Shown: in pieces, positions 10,544-19,697 of the stretch
How the letters are laid out: the number at the start of each line of letters is the position of its first letter
Numbering within the stretch: the first letter of the stretch is position 1
Assembly (NCBI RefSeq): GCF_026391055.1
Contig: NZ_JAPLET010000026.1
Coordinates: forward strand, 868,001 to 932,000
DNA: 64,000 nucleotides
Source of the DNA: Spirosoma sp.
GTDB taxonomy: Bacteria; Bacteroidota; Bacteroidia; Cytophagales; Spirosomataceae
Direction: 5' to 3'
Notes under the pieces: generated by a model
Told to the model about the DNA's origin: nothing
Databases searched by the model: none
What the model saw: only the letters and a program-made list of their open reading frames with translations
Translations under genes and position numbers: made by a program

Positions 10544-10755
10544 TCGATGATTCTTAGTGAAGAATGTGGAACGATACGTGTAGATCAAGAAATAGCGCTT
10601 AACTTAATGGTCTATCTATTTCTCCATATTGATGGCCTCTGCACGGATCACCCTTCATTAGGACTAACAGGCTTTCGGGAGAAATGGTTTTTGGATGGTC
10701 AAATTGACTAATTTTACCGATTATGCACCGGAATGACAACTCCGGTTGTCGTTTT

Positions 10756-12549
10756 ATGAAATCAACATTACGAGTTTTCTTTTCGTTTAGCATACTTCTT
10801 GGGGTTTTTAGTTGCCGCGTTCAGCACAGTCCGCCCGAGTTGGTTAAGATATCTGTCGGCCAGGCTTACGTAGACCAACCCATTACGCTGTCGGGCTATC
10901 AGTTCGGTACTGACCCTACGGTTACGTTTGGCTCAGCGACCTCGGCCGTTAATGCGCCTATTGGCAGCCACGACGAAACCACCATTCAGCTTCAGGTTCC
11001 CAGGGTCGCTCCGGGGAAAACCCAGATTCGTGTTCAAACGAAGGAGGGCAGTTCCGATCCGCTGCCCTTTACGGTTATTCAGCCAGCCCCTATCGTGACG
11101 GCGATTACACCCACAAACGGACTTCCGGGTACTCAGGTAGTCGTTACGGGCGATTACCTGAACGAAATCCGCCGGGTTCGCTTCAATGAAATCGACGCCA
11201 TCATTAACGATAGTACAGCCAAAAAAATAACGATTACTATCCCGCAAGCTGTAGCCAGAGGACCGCAGGCGTTTATTGTCGAGACATCGGCGGGTGTTGT
11301 TATCAATCGATTTGTTATTGCCGGAACGCCCCAAATTACCAGCATAAGCCCTACTAAAGCCAAACCCGGTGCGGAGTTAGTTATTCTTGGCAAGAACTTT
11401 ACGGATGGCACAGTCAGTATCAACGGGCTGGTTACCGATAAGGCGCTGACAACAGTCAAAGACACTGAGATACGCACCGTTATTCCTCAGTCGGCGACTT
11501 CAGGACTAGTACGGGTGCAGGTTTTTGAATCATTGATAGCTACCAGTACCGATACGCTAAAACTGTTCCAGCCACCTTTTATTACGCACCTTCTTGCCCA
11601 GGACGGCGCAGCAGGCGAAAAACTGATTATAGAAGGTCGTGACTTCCGTGAGATTTCGACCGTGTCGATTGGTAATGTAGCTGTACCCTTCCGGGTAATT
11701 AGTGAAACGCAACTGGAAGCTACCGTTCCTGTTTTGCCCGCATCAGGTCGGGTATCGGTATCCGCCACCGGAATTGGCGGTACGACGACGGCAACGGACC
11801 CATTCTTCTTTTTCCTGCCGCCCTCCAATCTTACATTCAGTCCAGCCCGGCAACTGCCCGGACGCCCGCTAACGGTATCCGGCAATAACTTATACCGGAT
11901 CACCAGTGTCAGCGTCAGCGGCATTCCGGTGCCCATCACCAGCCGTAACGAAGGTGTCGATCTGCTCATCGGCATTCCCGAAGTCGCCGTAAGTGGCCCA
12001 ATTACAGTAAGTAGCCGGGCAGGTAGCGCATCGGCTCCGTTAGTAATCGTCCAGAAAGCGGTGGTTTCGGACATCCTCCCGTTAAAAGCCCGACCCGGCG
12101 AGCGGGTGGTTATTAGGGGCGATTTTTTGTTGAATGCTTCAATTTTATTCACAGGCTCCACGACACCTGCCGCCGATGGGGGCAAAAAGGAGGATAAAGA
12201 ACGCTGGGTATTGGTGCCAGCTACTGCTCAGACTGGGCCATTGCGGGTCACGAACGAAACGAATGATGTAATTACAACGGCACCGTTCACAGTTCTTCGG
12301 CTTATCAGCAACATAGACTTCACCCCCAAATCGGGTAAGGTTGGCGATCAGATTGTTCTGACCGGGCAGAATATGGCCACCGTTCAGGAGATTCACTTCA
12401 GTAACGGAACGTCCACACCGGCCGCTTTTGTCCTGGAAGGGGCGAACCTTCGGGTCACGATTCCGGCCGGAGCGACAACGGGGCAGATCTGCCTGACCAA
12501 TGAAGCCGGAACGAGTTGCAGCAGTTCGAATTTTACGATAACGCGGTAG
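10756..12549 (+). CDS. IPT/TIG domain repeat lipoprotein
   Basis: Lipoprotein-like N-terminus (FSILLGVFSCRV); repeated PTNGLPGTQVVVTGDYL, PTKAKPGAELVILGKNF, PKSGKVGDQIVLTGQNM. Confidence 0.88.
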   Translation: MKSTLRVFFSFSILLGVFSCRVQHSPPELVKISVGQAYVDQPITLSGYQFGTDPTVTFGSATSAVNAPIGSHDETTIQLQVPRVAPGKTQIRVQTKEGSSDPLPFTVIQPAPIVTAITPTNGLPGTQVVVTGDYLNEIRRVRFNEIDAIINDSTAKKITITIPQAVARGPQAFIVETSAGVVINRFVIAGTPQITSISPTKAKPGAELVILGKNFTDGTVSINGLVTDKALTTVKDTEIRTVIPQSATSGLVRVQVFESLIATSTDTLKLFQPPFITHLLAQDGAAGEKLIIEGRDFREISTVSIGNVAVPFRVISETQLEATVPVLPASGRVSVSATGIGGTTTATDPFFFFLPPSNLTFSPARQLPGRPLTVSGNNLYRITSVSVSGIPVPITSRNEGVDLLIGIPEVAVSGPITVSSRAGSASAPLVIVQKAVVSDILPLKARPGERVVIRGDFLLNASILFTGSTTPAADGGKKEDKERWVLVPATAQTGPLRVTNETNDVITTAPFTVLRLISNIDFTPKSGKVGDQIVLTGQNMATVQEIHFSNGTSTPAAFVLEGANLRVTIPAGATTGQICLTNEAGTSCSSSNFTITR

Positions 12550-12597
12550 AGACACCACATCCGGCATCTCTACCTATCACTACCTATCGGTCAACAA

Positions 12598-13533
12598 TTA
12601 TGCCTGCATTTGCCTTACCAGCACTTCATTGATCCTGACATAACTTTCGTGCGTCCAGCCAGCAACGTGCGGAGTCAGTACAACCCGATCCGACTGGCGA
12701 AGGTAATCGAATGACTGCTGCTGATCGGGCGTGAGTTTGGCCAGTTTCTCATTCTCAAGCACATCCAGGCAGGCCCCGCGAATCTTTCCGCTTTCCAACC
12801 CGCGAACAATGGCAGCCAGAGAAGCGATTTCGCCCCGCGCAACATTTATCAGATAAAATGGTTTGCTGAATTGCGCGATAAACTCGTCATTGATCAGTGT
12901 ACGTGTTTCGTCGGTTAGTGGAATGTGTAAGCTGAGCACGTCCGCTTCAGCTTTGATTTTCTCCAGAGAAGCTTCTTCGGCATAGGCATTGCCGTAATTG
13001 GTCAGGAATTTGTCATAAGCCAACACACGGCACCCAAACCCACTCAGCCTACGGGCAGTGGCCTGTCCATTGTTGCCGTAGCCAATAAGCCCAACGGTCA
13101 GACTACCGAGTTCATAGCCCCGGTTACCTTCCCGATCCCATATACCCTGACGCACCTCTCGGTCTGCCTTCAGAATATTGGCCAGCAAGGCCAGCAACAT
13201 ACCAACGGCATGCTCACCAACGGCATCGCGGTTTCCTTCGCCCGCATGAAAAACACGAATATGCCGCTGCTCTGTTGCAACCAGATCAATAAGATCCAGA
13301 CCAGCACCGGCCCGGGCAATAAAACGAAGCTTAGGGGCCTGGGCCAGCAGCTCCTCATCTACGAAAGTTTTACTCCGGATGATTAGCCCATCGAAAGGCG
13401 AAAGCGCGGTTAACAAGTCAGCACGCGTAATTTTTGGCTGATAATCAAACTGATAGCCCGCCTGATCGAGCATGGTAAAAAGCGACGGGTGCATTTCGTC
13501 GGCAATGAGAATAGAGAGTTGGTTCTGGGACAT
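12598..13533 (-). CDS. D-isomer-specific 2-hydroxyacid dehydrogenase (SerA-like)
   Basis: MSQNQLSILIADEMHPSLFTML; VGLIGYGNNGQATARRLSGFGCRVLAYD; LHIPLTDETRTLIN; NVARGEI; VVLTPHVAGWT. Confidence 0.92.
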   Translation of the reverse strand: MSQNQLSILIADEMHPSLFTMLDQAGYQFDYQPKITRADLLTALSPFDGLIIRSKTFVDEELLAQAPKLRFIARAGAGLDLIDLVATEQRHIRVFHAGEGNRDAVGEHAVGMLLALLANILKADREVRQGIWDREGNRGYELGSLTVGLIGYGNNGQATARRLSGFGCRVLAYDKFLTNYGNAYAEEASLEKIKAEADVLSLHIPLTDETRTLINDEFIAQFSKPFYLINVARGEIASLAAIVRGLESGKIRGACLDVLENEKLAKLTPDQQQSFDYLRQSDRVVLTPHVAGWTHESYVRINEVLVRQMQA

Positions 13534-13564
13534 CCGTTGGGTTTTCGTAACTTGCGGCAAATAC

Positions 13565-13651
13565 AGTGAAAAATGAAGAATGAAAAGTGAGGTGTAAACA
13601 CGTCTTTGTTTATTCCGTTTATTCGTCACTTTTCATTCTTCATTTTTCACT
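13565..13651. repeat. Perfect 26-bp inverted repeat between divergent genes
   Basis: agtgaaaaatgaagaatgaaaagtga (13565-13590) and tcacttttcattcttcatttttcact (13626-13651). Confidence 0.95.
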
Positions 13652-13685
13652 ATTTGCTAACTCTTGGCGAAACTACAAAAAGTGC

Positions 13686-15344
13686 ATGGAACAACGCCAA
13701 TCCGACGAATCGAATCCAACTCGTACAACTCCATCTGATGCGCCAGCGCCAGACGTTCAACCGCGTGCTACACAAGCCGATGAACCTGGGCCTACGCCAC
13801 CGCAAACGGGCAATCAGCCAGCGGGAAACCGACAAGATAATCCGCAGCGGACTAATCGCAACGGCGAACCGCGCAACGGCGAACCGCGCAACGGCGAGCA
13901 ACGCAACAGCGAGCGAAACCGCGATGGCGGACCACGCGATGGCGGACCACGCGATGGCAATCAGCGGGAAGGAGGCCGGAATCAACGCGATAACCGACAA
14001 CAGCAACCAAAAATCGGCCCGGACGACAAATCGGCGCCTGCCAACGGTGCCGCCACAAATGAGCGACCCGAGCGCGGACAGCGACCCAATCAGCAAAACC
14101 AGCAGCGACCTAAACAACAGCGCGATGGACAAGGGCAGCCCGCCAATGGGCAGCGCCCGGCTGAAAACCGCCAGCGCGATGACAATCAGCCTGAACGCAG
14201 CCGCCCCGCTAACGATAACCGAAACGGGCAACGTGACTCTGTACCGCAGGAAGCAGGTCTGGGGCAGCGCGACGCTGGTGGACAGCCCGCGCAACCGGCC
14301 GAAACAAACAGCCGGGGCGAACGATTGGTTATCGGCATTTCGCTGGGCGACTACAATGGCATTGGTCCGGAAGTAATCCTGAAAGCCCTGCAATACAACC
14401 GGTTACAGAAAATCTGCACGCCCGTCATTTACGGTTCCATGCGCATTCTGAACCGCTATCGTAATTTACTGAACCTGAAAGACTGGAACCTCAATGGCGC
14501 CCAGACAATCGGCCAGATTAGCCATAAGCTGACAAATGTCATCACATGCTGGCCCGACCAGAATCAGGATATTCAGCCTGGTCAGGTAACGACTGATGCC
14601 GGGCAGGCCGCTCTGGCGTGTTTGCAACGGGCGGTCGAGGATTTAAAAGACGGCAAGATCGATGCTCTCGTTACAGCACCGATCAACAAAAACAACATTC
14701 AGTCCGATGAGTTTAAATTTCCGGGCCATACCGAATACCTGGCACAGGAATTTGGCGTTCAGGATAATCTGATGTTTTTGGTCAGTCAAACCTTACGGGT
14801 GGGTGTTGTAACCGGGCACGTACCGCTGGGCCGTGTTCGGCAAAACATCACCCGCGAACGAATTGCCCAGAAGTTAACCCTTATGATGCATTCGCTGAAG
14901 CAGGACTTTGGTATTGAAAAGCCTAAAATTGCGGTACTTGGGCTCAACCCTCATGCGGGCGAAGAAGGACTGCTGGGAACGGAAGAGAACGACATTATCA
15001 AACCGCTCATTGCCGATTGGCGCAACAAGGGCCAGCTGGTGTTTGGCCCCTACCCCGCCGACGGATTCTTTGGCACACGAGCGTATACGAAGTTCGATGC
15101 CGTGCTGGCGATGTATCACGATCAGGGATTAATCCCGTTTAAGGCTATTGCGTTTGAAGAGGGCGTCAACTTTACGGCGGGTATGCCTGCCGTGCGAACC
15201 TCGCCCGACCACGGGACCGCCTATGACATTGCCGGGAAAGACCTTGCCGACGAAACGTCCATGCTACAGGCTATCTACACCGCCATTGATGTAGCCCGTA
15301 ACCGCAAAGAGTTTGTCGAACTGGAAGAAGGAGCTTTAAAGTAA
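13686..15344 (+). CDS. pdxA: 4-hydroxythreonine-4-phosphate dehydrogenase with ~210-aa low-complexity N-terminal extension
   Basis: Catalytic core from RLVIGISLGDYNGIGPEVILKAL; APINKNNI; FPGHTEYLA; LNPHAGEEGLLGTEE; MYHDQGLIPFK; TSPDHGTAYDIAG. Preceded by Q/N/R/G/P/D-rich tract. Confidence 0.93.
   Translation: MEQRQSDESNPTRTTPSDAPAPDVQPRATQADEPGPTPPQTGNQPAGNRQDNPQRTNRNGEPRNGEPRNGEQRNSERNRDGGPRDGGPRDGNQREGGRNQRDNRQQQPKIGPDDKSAPANGAATNERPERGQRPNQQNQQRPKQQRDGQGQPANGQRPAENRQRDDNQPERSRPANDNRNGQRDSVPQEAGLGQRDAGGQPAQPAETNSRGERLVIGISLGDYNGIGPEVILKALQYNRLQKICTPVIYGSMRILNRYRNLLNLKDWNLNGAQTIGQISHKLTNVITCWPDQNQDIQPGQVTTDAGQAALACLQRAVEDLKDGKIDALVTAPINKNNIQSDEFKFPGHTEYLAQEFGVQDNLMFLVSQTLRVGVVTGHVPLGRVRQNITRERIAQKLTLMMHSLKQDFGIEKPKIAVLGLNPHAGEEGLLGTEENDIIKPLIADWRNKGQLVFGPYPADGFFGTRAYTKFDAVLAMYHDQGLIPFKAIAFEEGVNFTAGMPAVRTSPDHGTAYDIAGKDLADETSMLQAIYTAIDVARNRKEFVELEEGALK
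13857..13961 (+). repeat. 15-bp in-frame minisatellite within pdxA 5' part
   Basis: Successive cgcaacggcgaaccg / cgcaacggcgaaccg / cgcaacggcgagcaa / cgcaacagcgagcga, then ccacgcgatggcgga units; encodes NGEPR/DGGPR pentapeptides. Confidence 0.85.
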
Positions 15345-15435
15345 GTTATTGATCAGTAGGCTATTGAGTTACTCTGCTGGCTTATACCTAAAAGCGAATA
15401 ACCAATAACTTAATAACAACTAACTAATTCAACAA

Positions 15436-16323
15436 ATGCTCAAATCAATGACCGGCTTCGGCAACGCAACAGTGGAGGCTGGTGGCCTGTCTGTAACCGC
15501 CGAAGTTAAAACTCTGAACTCTAAATTTTTAGATATTTATTGCCGGATGCCCCGCCAGTTCTCCGACAAGGAAATTGAACTGCGGGCTTTGTTGACACAC
15601 CAACTGGAGCGCGGCAAAGTAGAGCTTTCTCTCAACCTGGCTCGCACCAATGCCGTTCGGCCGGGGGTTACCATCAATCGCCCGCTGGTGGCGGCTTACG
15701 TAGCTGATTTGAAGGAAACGGCCAATACAATGCTGATGAGCATTTCGGATGGGGATGTGCTGCAACTGGCACTTCAGCAGCCGAATGCCTACCTCACCGA
15801 ATCGGCCGACCATACGGCCGACGTATCGGATTGGGAAACGGTACTGGCCGCCGTTCAGGAAGCCATCCGCCGGTGCGATGGGTTTCGTAAACAGGACGGA
15901 GCGGTACTGGAAGGAAAATTTCAGGAGTATATTCAGGTCATTACCGACCGGCTGGCCGATATTGAAGAACAGGATGTAAAACGGATGCCTGCCGTGCGTG
16001 ACCGGATGCGCAACTCGGTGCGTGAGCTGCTGGAAAGTGAGTCCTTCGACCATAATCGTTTTGAACAGGAGCTAGTCTATTACGTGGAGAAATTCGACAT
16101 CTCGGAAGAGAAAGTCCGGCTCAAAAACCACCTCAGCTATTTTCTGGAAGTACTGGCGACTGAAGAAGCCAACGGTAAGAAGCTAAACTTCATCTCTCAG
16201 GAAATTGGCCGTGAGATCAACACCATCGGCTCCAAAGCCAACGATTCGTCTATCCAGCGGTTTGTGGTGCAGATGAAAGACGAACTGGAGAAGATTAAAG
16301 AGCAGACGATGAATGTGATTTGA
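15436..16323 (+). CDS. yicC: YicC/YloC family protein (putative endoribonuclease)
   Basis: MLKSMTGFGNATVEAGGLSVTAEVKTLNSKFLDIYCRMPR...EANGKKLNFISQEIGREINTIGSKANDSSIQRFVVQMKDELEKIKEQTMNVI. Confidence 0.96.
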   Translation: MLKSMTGFGNATVEAGGLSVTAEVKTLNSKFLDIYCRMPRQFSDKEIELRALLTHQLERGKVELSLNLARTNAVRPGVTINRPLVAAYVADLKETANTMLMSISDGDVLQLALQQPNAYLTESADHTADVSDWETVLAAVQEAIRRCDGFRKQDGAVLEGKFQEYIQVITDRLADIEEQDVKRMPAVRDRMRNSVRELLESESFDHNRFEQELVYYVEKFDISEEKVRLKNHLSYFLEVLATEEANGKKLNFISQEIGREINTIGSKANDSSIQRFVVQMKDELEKIKEQTMNVI

Positions 16324-16366
16324 GGTATTGTCACAGGGGCAAGCCCTGACCCTGCTGACAATACCT
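16323..16366. repeat. Hairpin at yicC stop / glycosylase leader
   Basis: aggtattgtcacaggg ... ccctg-c-tgacaatacct; 16 paired bases with one bulge. Confidence 0.7.
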
Positions 16367-16374
16367 GACCAAGC

Positions 16375-17040
16375 TTGACAACCATTTACCCTTCCAGACA
16401 ACCCTTGGCAACGTTTGACACTTCTTTTTACCAATCCCACGATACGCTTACCCTGGCTCAATTGCTTTTAGGTTGTGAACTCGTTCATGAATCGGAAGAA
16501 GGCATTACAGCCGGGGTAATTGTTGAAACGGAAGGATACCTGACCGACGACCCGGCCTGCCACGCCTATCGACGGCAGACGACCCGCAATGCTGCCATGT
16601 TTGGTCCCGCAGGCACATTATACGTCTACCAGATTTACAATCACTACAACTGTATCAACGTCGTGACCGGACCCGAAGGTGTTGGCGAAGCCGTACTGAT
16701 TCGTGCCCTCGAACCCACCGAGGGTATCGATCTAATGGCCCTACGCCGGAACGAAGCCTTTAAAACGGGCTTTGAGCGCTACCGAAACAATACCATCGAC
16801 GCCACCACTGCCGATGGACAGCGTAACCTGGCCAACGGCCCCGCTAAACTGACCATTGCGCTGGGGATCAACAAAAACGAACACAATGCATCCTCCCTGA
16901 CCACGGGCAACATCTTCATTCGCGGCCCTGTGCTGCACGATTTCGACATGGTCACGACTACGCGCATCGGCCTGACCCATGGTGCCGATCTACCGTATCG
17001 GTACTACCTAAAAGGGAATAAGTTCGTGAGTAAGAAATAA
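16375..17040 (+). CDS. DNA-3-methyladenine glycosylase (AAG/MPG family)
   Basis: TTG start (exact start uncertain); LLGCELVHESEEGITAGVIVETEGYLTDDPACHAYRRQTTRNAAMFGPAGTLYVYQIYNHYNCINVVTGPEG; NGPAKLTIALGI. Confidence 0.93.
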   Translation: MTTIYPSRQPLATFDTSFYQSHDTLTLAQLLLGCELVHESEEGITAGVIVETEGYLTDDPACHAYRRQTTRNAAMFGPAGTLYVYQIYNHYNCINVVTGPEGVGEAVLIRALEPTEGIDLMALRRNEAFKTGFERYRNNTIDATTADGQRNLANGPAKLTIALGINKNEHNASSLTTGNIFIRGPVLHDFDMVTTTRIGLTHGADLPYRYYLKGNKFVSKK

Positions 17041-17045
17041 GCCGA

Positions 17046-18608
17046 TCAGTCCGCTTTTCCCAGATACCTTACCAGATCACCAATAGACCGGATGCCTGCT
17101 TCTTGAGCCTGCTCCCGGCGCATCATCAGGCAATAACTATTGTTAAACCCGAGGGGCTTCAACCAGCTCATCTGGTACTTCTCATGAAACTGCGCCCGGC
17201 AAAACTGGTATACCGAATCGGGCTGCATCGGCAATGTTTTCAGGATAGCTGCCGTTGGCTGTAAAACCACCAGCAAACCCGTTCCTGTGTATTCGGGATA
17301 GAAATCAATGGCACCTGTACGGAGGGCATCGAAACAGATTTGCGTTCCCCCCAGCCCCGTTTTCGTTACCAGTCGAAGTTGTGTCTGGCCTTCGATCAAC
17401 TGCCGGTAGATCTCCGCCAGAATGTACTGCTCCGTAAATACTTTAGACCCCATCACAACGGTCTCCGTTCGATTTCCGGGCGTGGGAATTTTGTATAAAC
17501 CTTCTTGTTGTAAAAAATCCTTCGCCACACGCTCCGGCGACTCTTTTCTGAAATCGACCCGGTAGTTCAGGTCCGTCATCACCGAATCGGTTAGCTTACC
17601 CGCCAATAAATTCAGCGTCGGTTCCAGATCAGGGTGCCGGTCGAGGGCGGCCTGTCGAACAACCGGAGCGGCATCGTAAGGTGGAAAAGCATGTTTGGGA
17701 TCGGCCAGAACCAATAAGTTGAAGGCATTGATTCGGCCATCTGTCGAGTAGCCGCTAATGATATCGACCTGCCCCCGATGAATGGCCTCGTACATCAGGT
17801 TCTGGTCGATAAGCCGGGGTCGCAGTTGCAGCCCGTACGTTTTCTGCAAACCCGGATAGCCATCGGCACGCCCGTAAAATTCGTGGGCAAATCCAGCGAT
17901 CAATTTATCCTGACGCCCCGGCATTAGATAAAACGCCGATAAAAACGGTACCAGCACGACAAAGGCCAGTGCACCCACCCGCAGCTTTTTTTCGGATAAG
18001 TGCTGCAAACGCGCCAGTCCAAAATCAAAGCCGATGGCTAGTAACGCAGCCGGAATAGCTCCGGACAGCATCATGTTGACATTACTTAGGGCAATCCCGC
18101 TAAAGATAAATTCGCCCAGTCCACCAGCCGCTACATAAGCCGCCAGTGTGGCCACACCTACGTTAATAACGGTTGCCGTGCGGACACCCGCAAAGATAAC
18201 CGGCAGCGCCAGCGGCAGTTCAACTTTTGTCAGGATTTGATTTTGGGTCATGCCCACGCCACGGGCCGCTTCTTTTACCAGCGCACTTACTTCAGTGATA
18301 CCAACGTAGGTATTGCGAATAATGGGCAGCAACGCATACAGAAACAACGCCACCAGCGCCGGGCCAACACCAATACCCAGCAAAGGAATCAGGAAGCCCA
18401 GCAAGGCTACACTCGGCACCGTCTGCAGTACACCGGCAACGCCCAGCACACTGTTTGCCAGTCGGGTTTTTCGGGCAATAAAAATGCCAAGCGGCACCCC
18501 AATCAGCAGCGCCAGCAGCAACGATACAAACGTTAACCCAATGTGGGTTAGTGTTTGCTCCAGTAACTTATCGGCATGTTCACGGACAAAGGCAAAAAAG
18601 TCAGTCAT
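17046..18608 (-). CDS. OpuC-like ABC transporter: permease fused to glycine betaine/osmoprotectant-binding domain
   Basis: N-terminal permease (GVLQTVPSVALLGFLIPLLGIGVGPALVALFLYALLPIIRNTYVGI); C-terminal OpuAC-like (GSKVFTEQYILAEIYRQLIEG...FYPEYTGTGLL). Confidence 0.92.
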   Translation of the reverse strand: MTDFFAFVREHADKLLEQTLTHIGLTFVSLLLALLIGVPLGIFIARKTRLANSVLGVAGVLQTVPSVALLGFLIPLLGIGVGPALVALFLYALLPIIRNTYVGITEVSALVKEAARGVGMTQNQILTKVELPLALPVIFAGVRTATVINVGVATLAAYVAAGGLGEFIFSGIALSNVNMMLSGAIPAALLAIGFDFGLARLQHLSEKKLRVGALAFVVLVPFLSAFYLMPGRQDKLIAGFAHEFYGRADGYPGLQKTYGLQLRPRLIDQNLMYEAIHRGQVDIISGYSTDGRINAFNLLVLADPKHAFPPYDAAPVVRQAALDRHPDLEPTLNLLAGKLTDSVMTDLNYRVDFRKESPERVAKDFLQQEGLYKIPTPGNRTETVVMGSKVFTEQYILAEIYRQLIEGQTQLRLVTKTGLGGTQICFDALRTGAIDFYPEYTGTGLLVVLQPTAAILKTLPMQPDSVYQFCRAQFHEKYQMSWLKPLGFNNSYCLMMRREQAQEAGIRSIGDLVRYLGKAD

Positions 18609-19335
18609 TCAACCGGTGGGGTTTTTCGTCCAGAAAGTCCCGCACGAAATCGGTAGCGGGGGTATCAAGCAATTCATCCGGCGGTCCGATCTGAACAATC
18701 TGCCCTTTATCCATCAGAGCAATGCGGTCAGCTAGTTCAAGGGCTTCGCTGACATCGTGCGTAACCAGCACCACTGTTGTTTGGCGTAGTTCATTCAGCC
18801 CGAACAACTCCCGCCGAACGTGCTTTCGAGTAAAGGGATCGAGCGCGCCGAAGGGTTCATCCATCAACACCACGGGCGGATTAACAGCCAGAGCCCGCGC
18901 CAGGCCGACCCGCTGCCGCTGCCCACCGCTCAACTCGGCGGGGTATCTATTGAGCAGCGAATTGGGCAGTTGGAGTTTATCCATCAGTTCGCGGGTACGG
19001 GCCTGAATTCGGCCGGTTTCCCAGCCAAGTAGCTTGGGAACTGTGGCAATCGCATCGGCAACGGTGTAATGAGGAAACAGGCCACCATCCTGAATGACGT
19101 ACCCAATACGCCGACGCAGTTCCGGTCCCGGCTGCTGGCGGATATCAAGGCCATCGACGCTGATGAAACCGCTGGTCGGCTCAATCAGGCGGTTGATCAT
19201 CTTAAGCGTAGTCGTTTTACCGCAGCCACTGGTTCCGAGCAACACCAGCGTTTCGCCCGGTGCCACAGTCAGCGATACGTCGTTAACGGCCGTATGGGAA
19301 TCGAAGCGTTTGATTACTTGCCGAACCTCTATCAT
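18601..19335 (-). CDS. ABC transporter ATP-binding protein (OpuCA-like)
   Basis: LLGTSGCGKTTTLKMINRLIEPTSG; LSGGQRQRVGLARALA; VVLMDEPFGALDPFTR; overlaps permease start by 8 nt. Confidence 0.95.
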   Translation of the reverse strand: MIEVRQVIKRFDSHTAVNDVSLTVAPGETLVLLGTSGCGKTTTLKMINRLIEPTSGFISVDGLDIRQQPGPELRRRIGYVIQDGGLFPHYTVADAIATVPKLLGWETGRIQARTRELMDKLQLPNSLLNRYPAELSGGQRQRVGLARALAVNPPVVLMDEPFGALDPFTRKHVRRELFGLNELRQTTVVLVTHDVSEALELADRIALMDKGQIVQIGPPDELLDTPATDFVRDFLDEKPHRLND

Positions 19336-19613
19336 TCTACGATCTGAACGCCTTTCCAGAACGCAACCCGGTTTTGAATCTGGCTGGCAGCTGGTTTGGG
19401 CTCTGGATAATACCAGGCAGCATCCGGATTGGTTTTGCCCTCCACCGTTAAGCTATAGTAAGAGGCCAGTCCTTTCCAGGGGCAGGTGGTATGCGTTTCA
19501 CTATCGACCAGAAACTTCGCTTTAACGGAGTCTTTCGGGAAATAATGGTTATTTTCAACAACGACGGTGTCGTCGCTTTCGGCGATGGTTTCGCCGTTCC
19601 AGATAGCTTTCAT
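19332..19613 (-). CDS. DUF427 domain-containing protein
   Basis: MKAIWNGETIAESDDTVVVENNHYFP...TTCPWKGLASYYSLTVEGKTNPDAAWYYPEPKPAASQIQNRVAFWKGVQI. Confidence 0.92.
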   Translation of the reverse strand: MKAIWNGETIAESDDTVVVENNHYFPKDSVKAKFLVDSETHTTCPWKGLASYYSLTVEGKTNPDAAWYYPEPKPAASQIQNRVAFWKGVQIVE

Positions 19614-19697
19614 GAGTCAGTAAGGTTTGAGATGATGTAAGGCCAATTCATGCATGAACCAGCGTTCGTATATAACTGAATAACTTGTGTTTTGTCT

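Noticed and set aside
11487-12185. Minus-strand 232-aa ORF
   Set aside because: Antisense to the IPT/TIG gene and without a domain signature.
13542-13660. Recurrent peptide SLFILHFSL at the starts of two divergent ORFs
   Set aside because: It is a translation artefact of the 26-bp inverted repeat; the likely real starts are 13533 (-) and 13686 (+).
13606-14393. Long alternative-frame ORFs (256 aa on +, 247 aa on -) over the pdxA 5' region
   Set aside because: Open only because of the compositionally biased, repeat-rich pdxA extension; the translated sequences themselves are low complexity and resemble no family.
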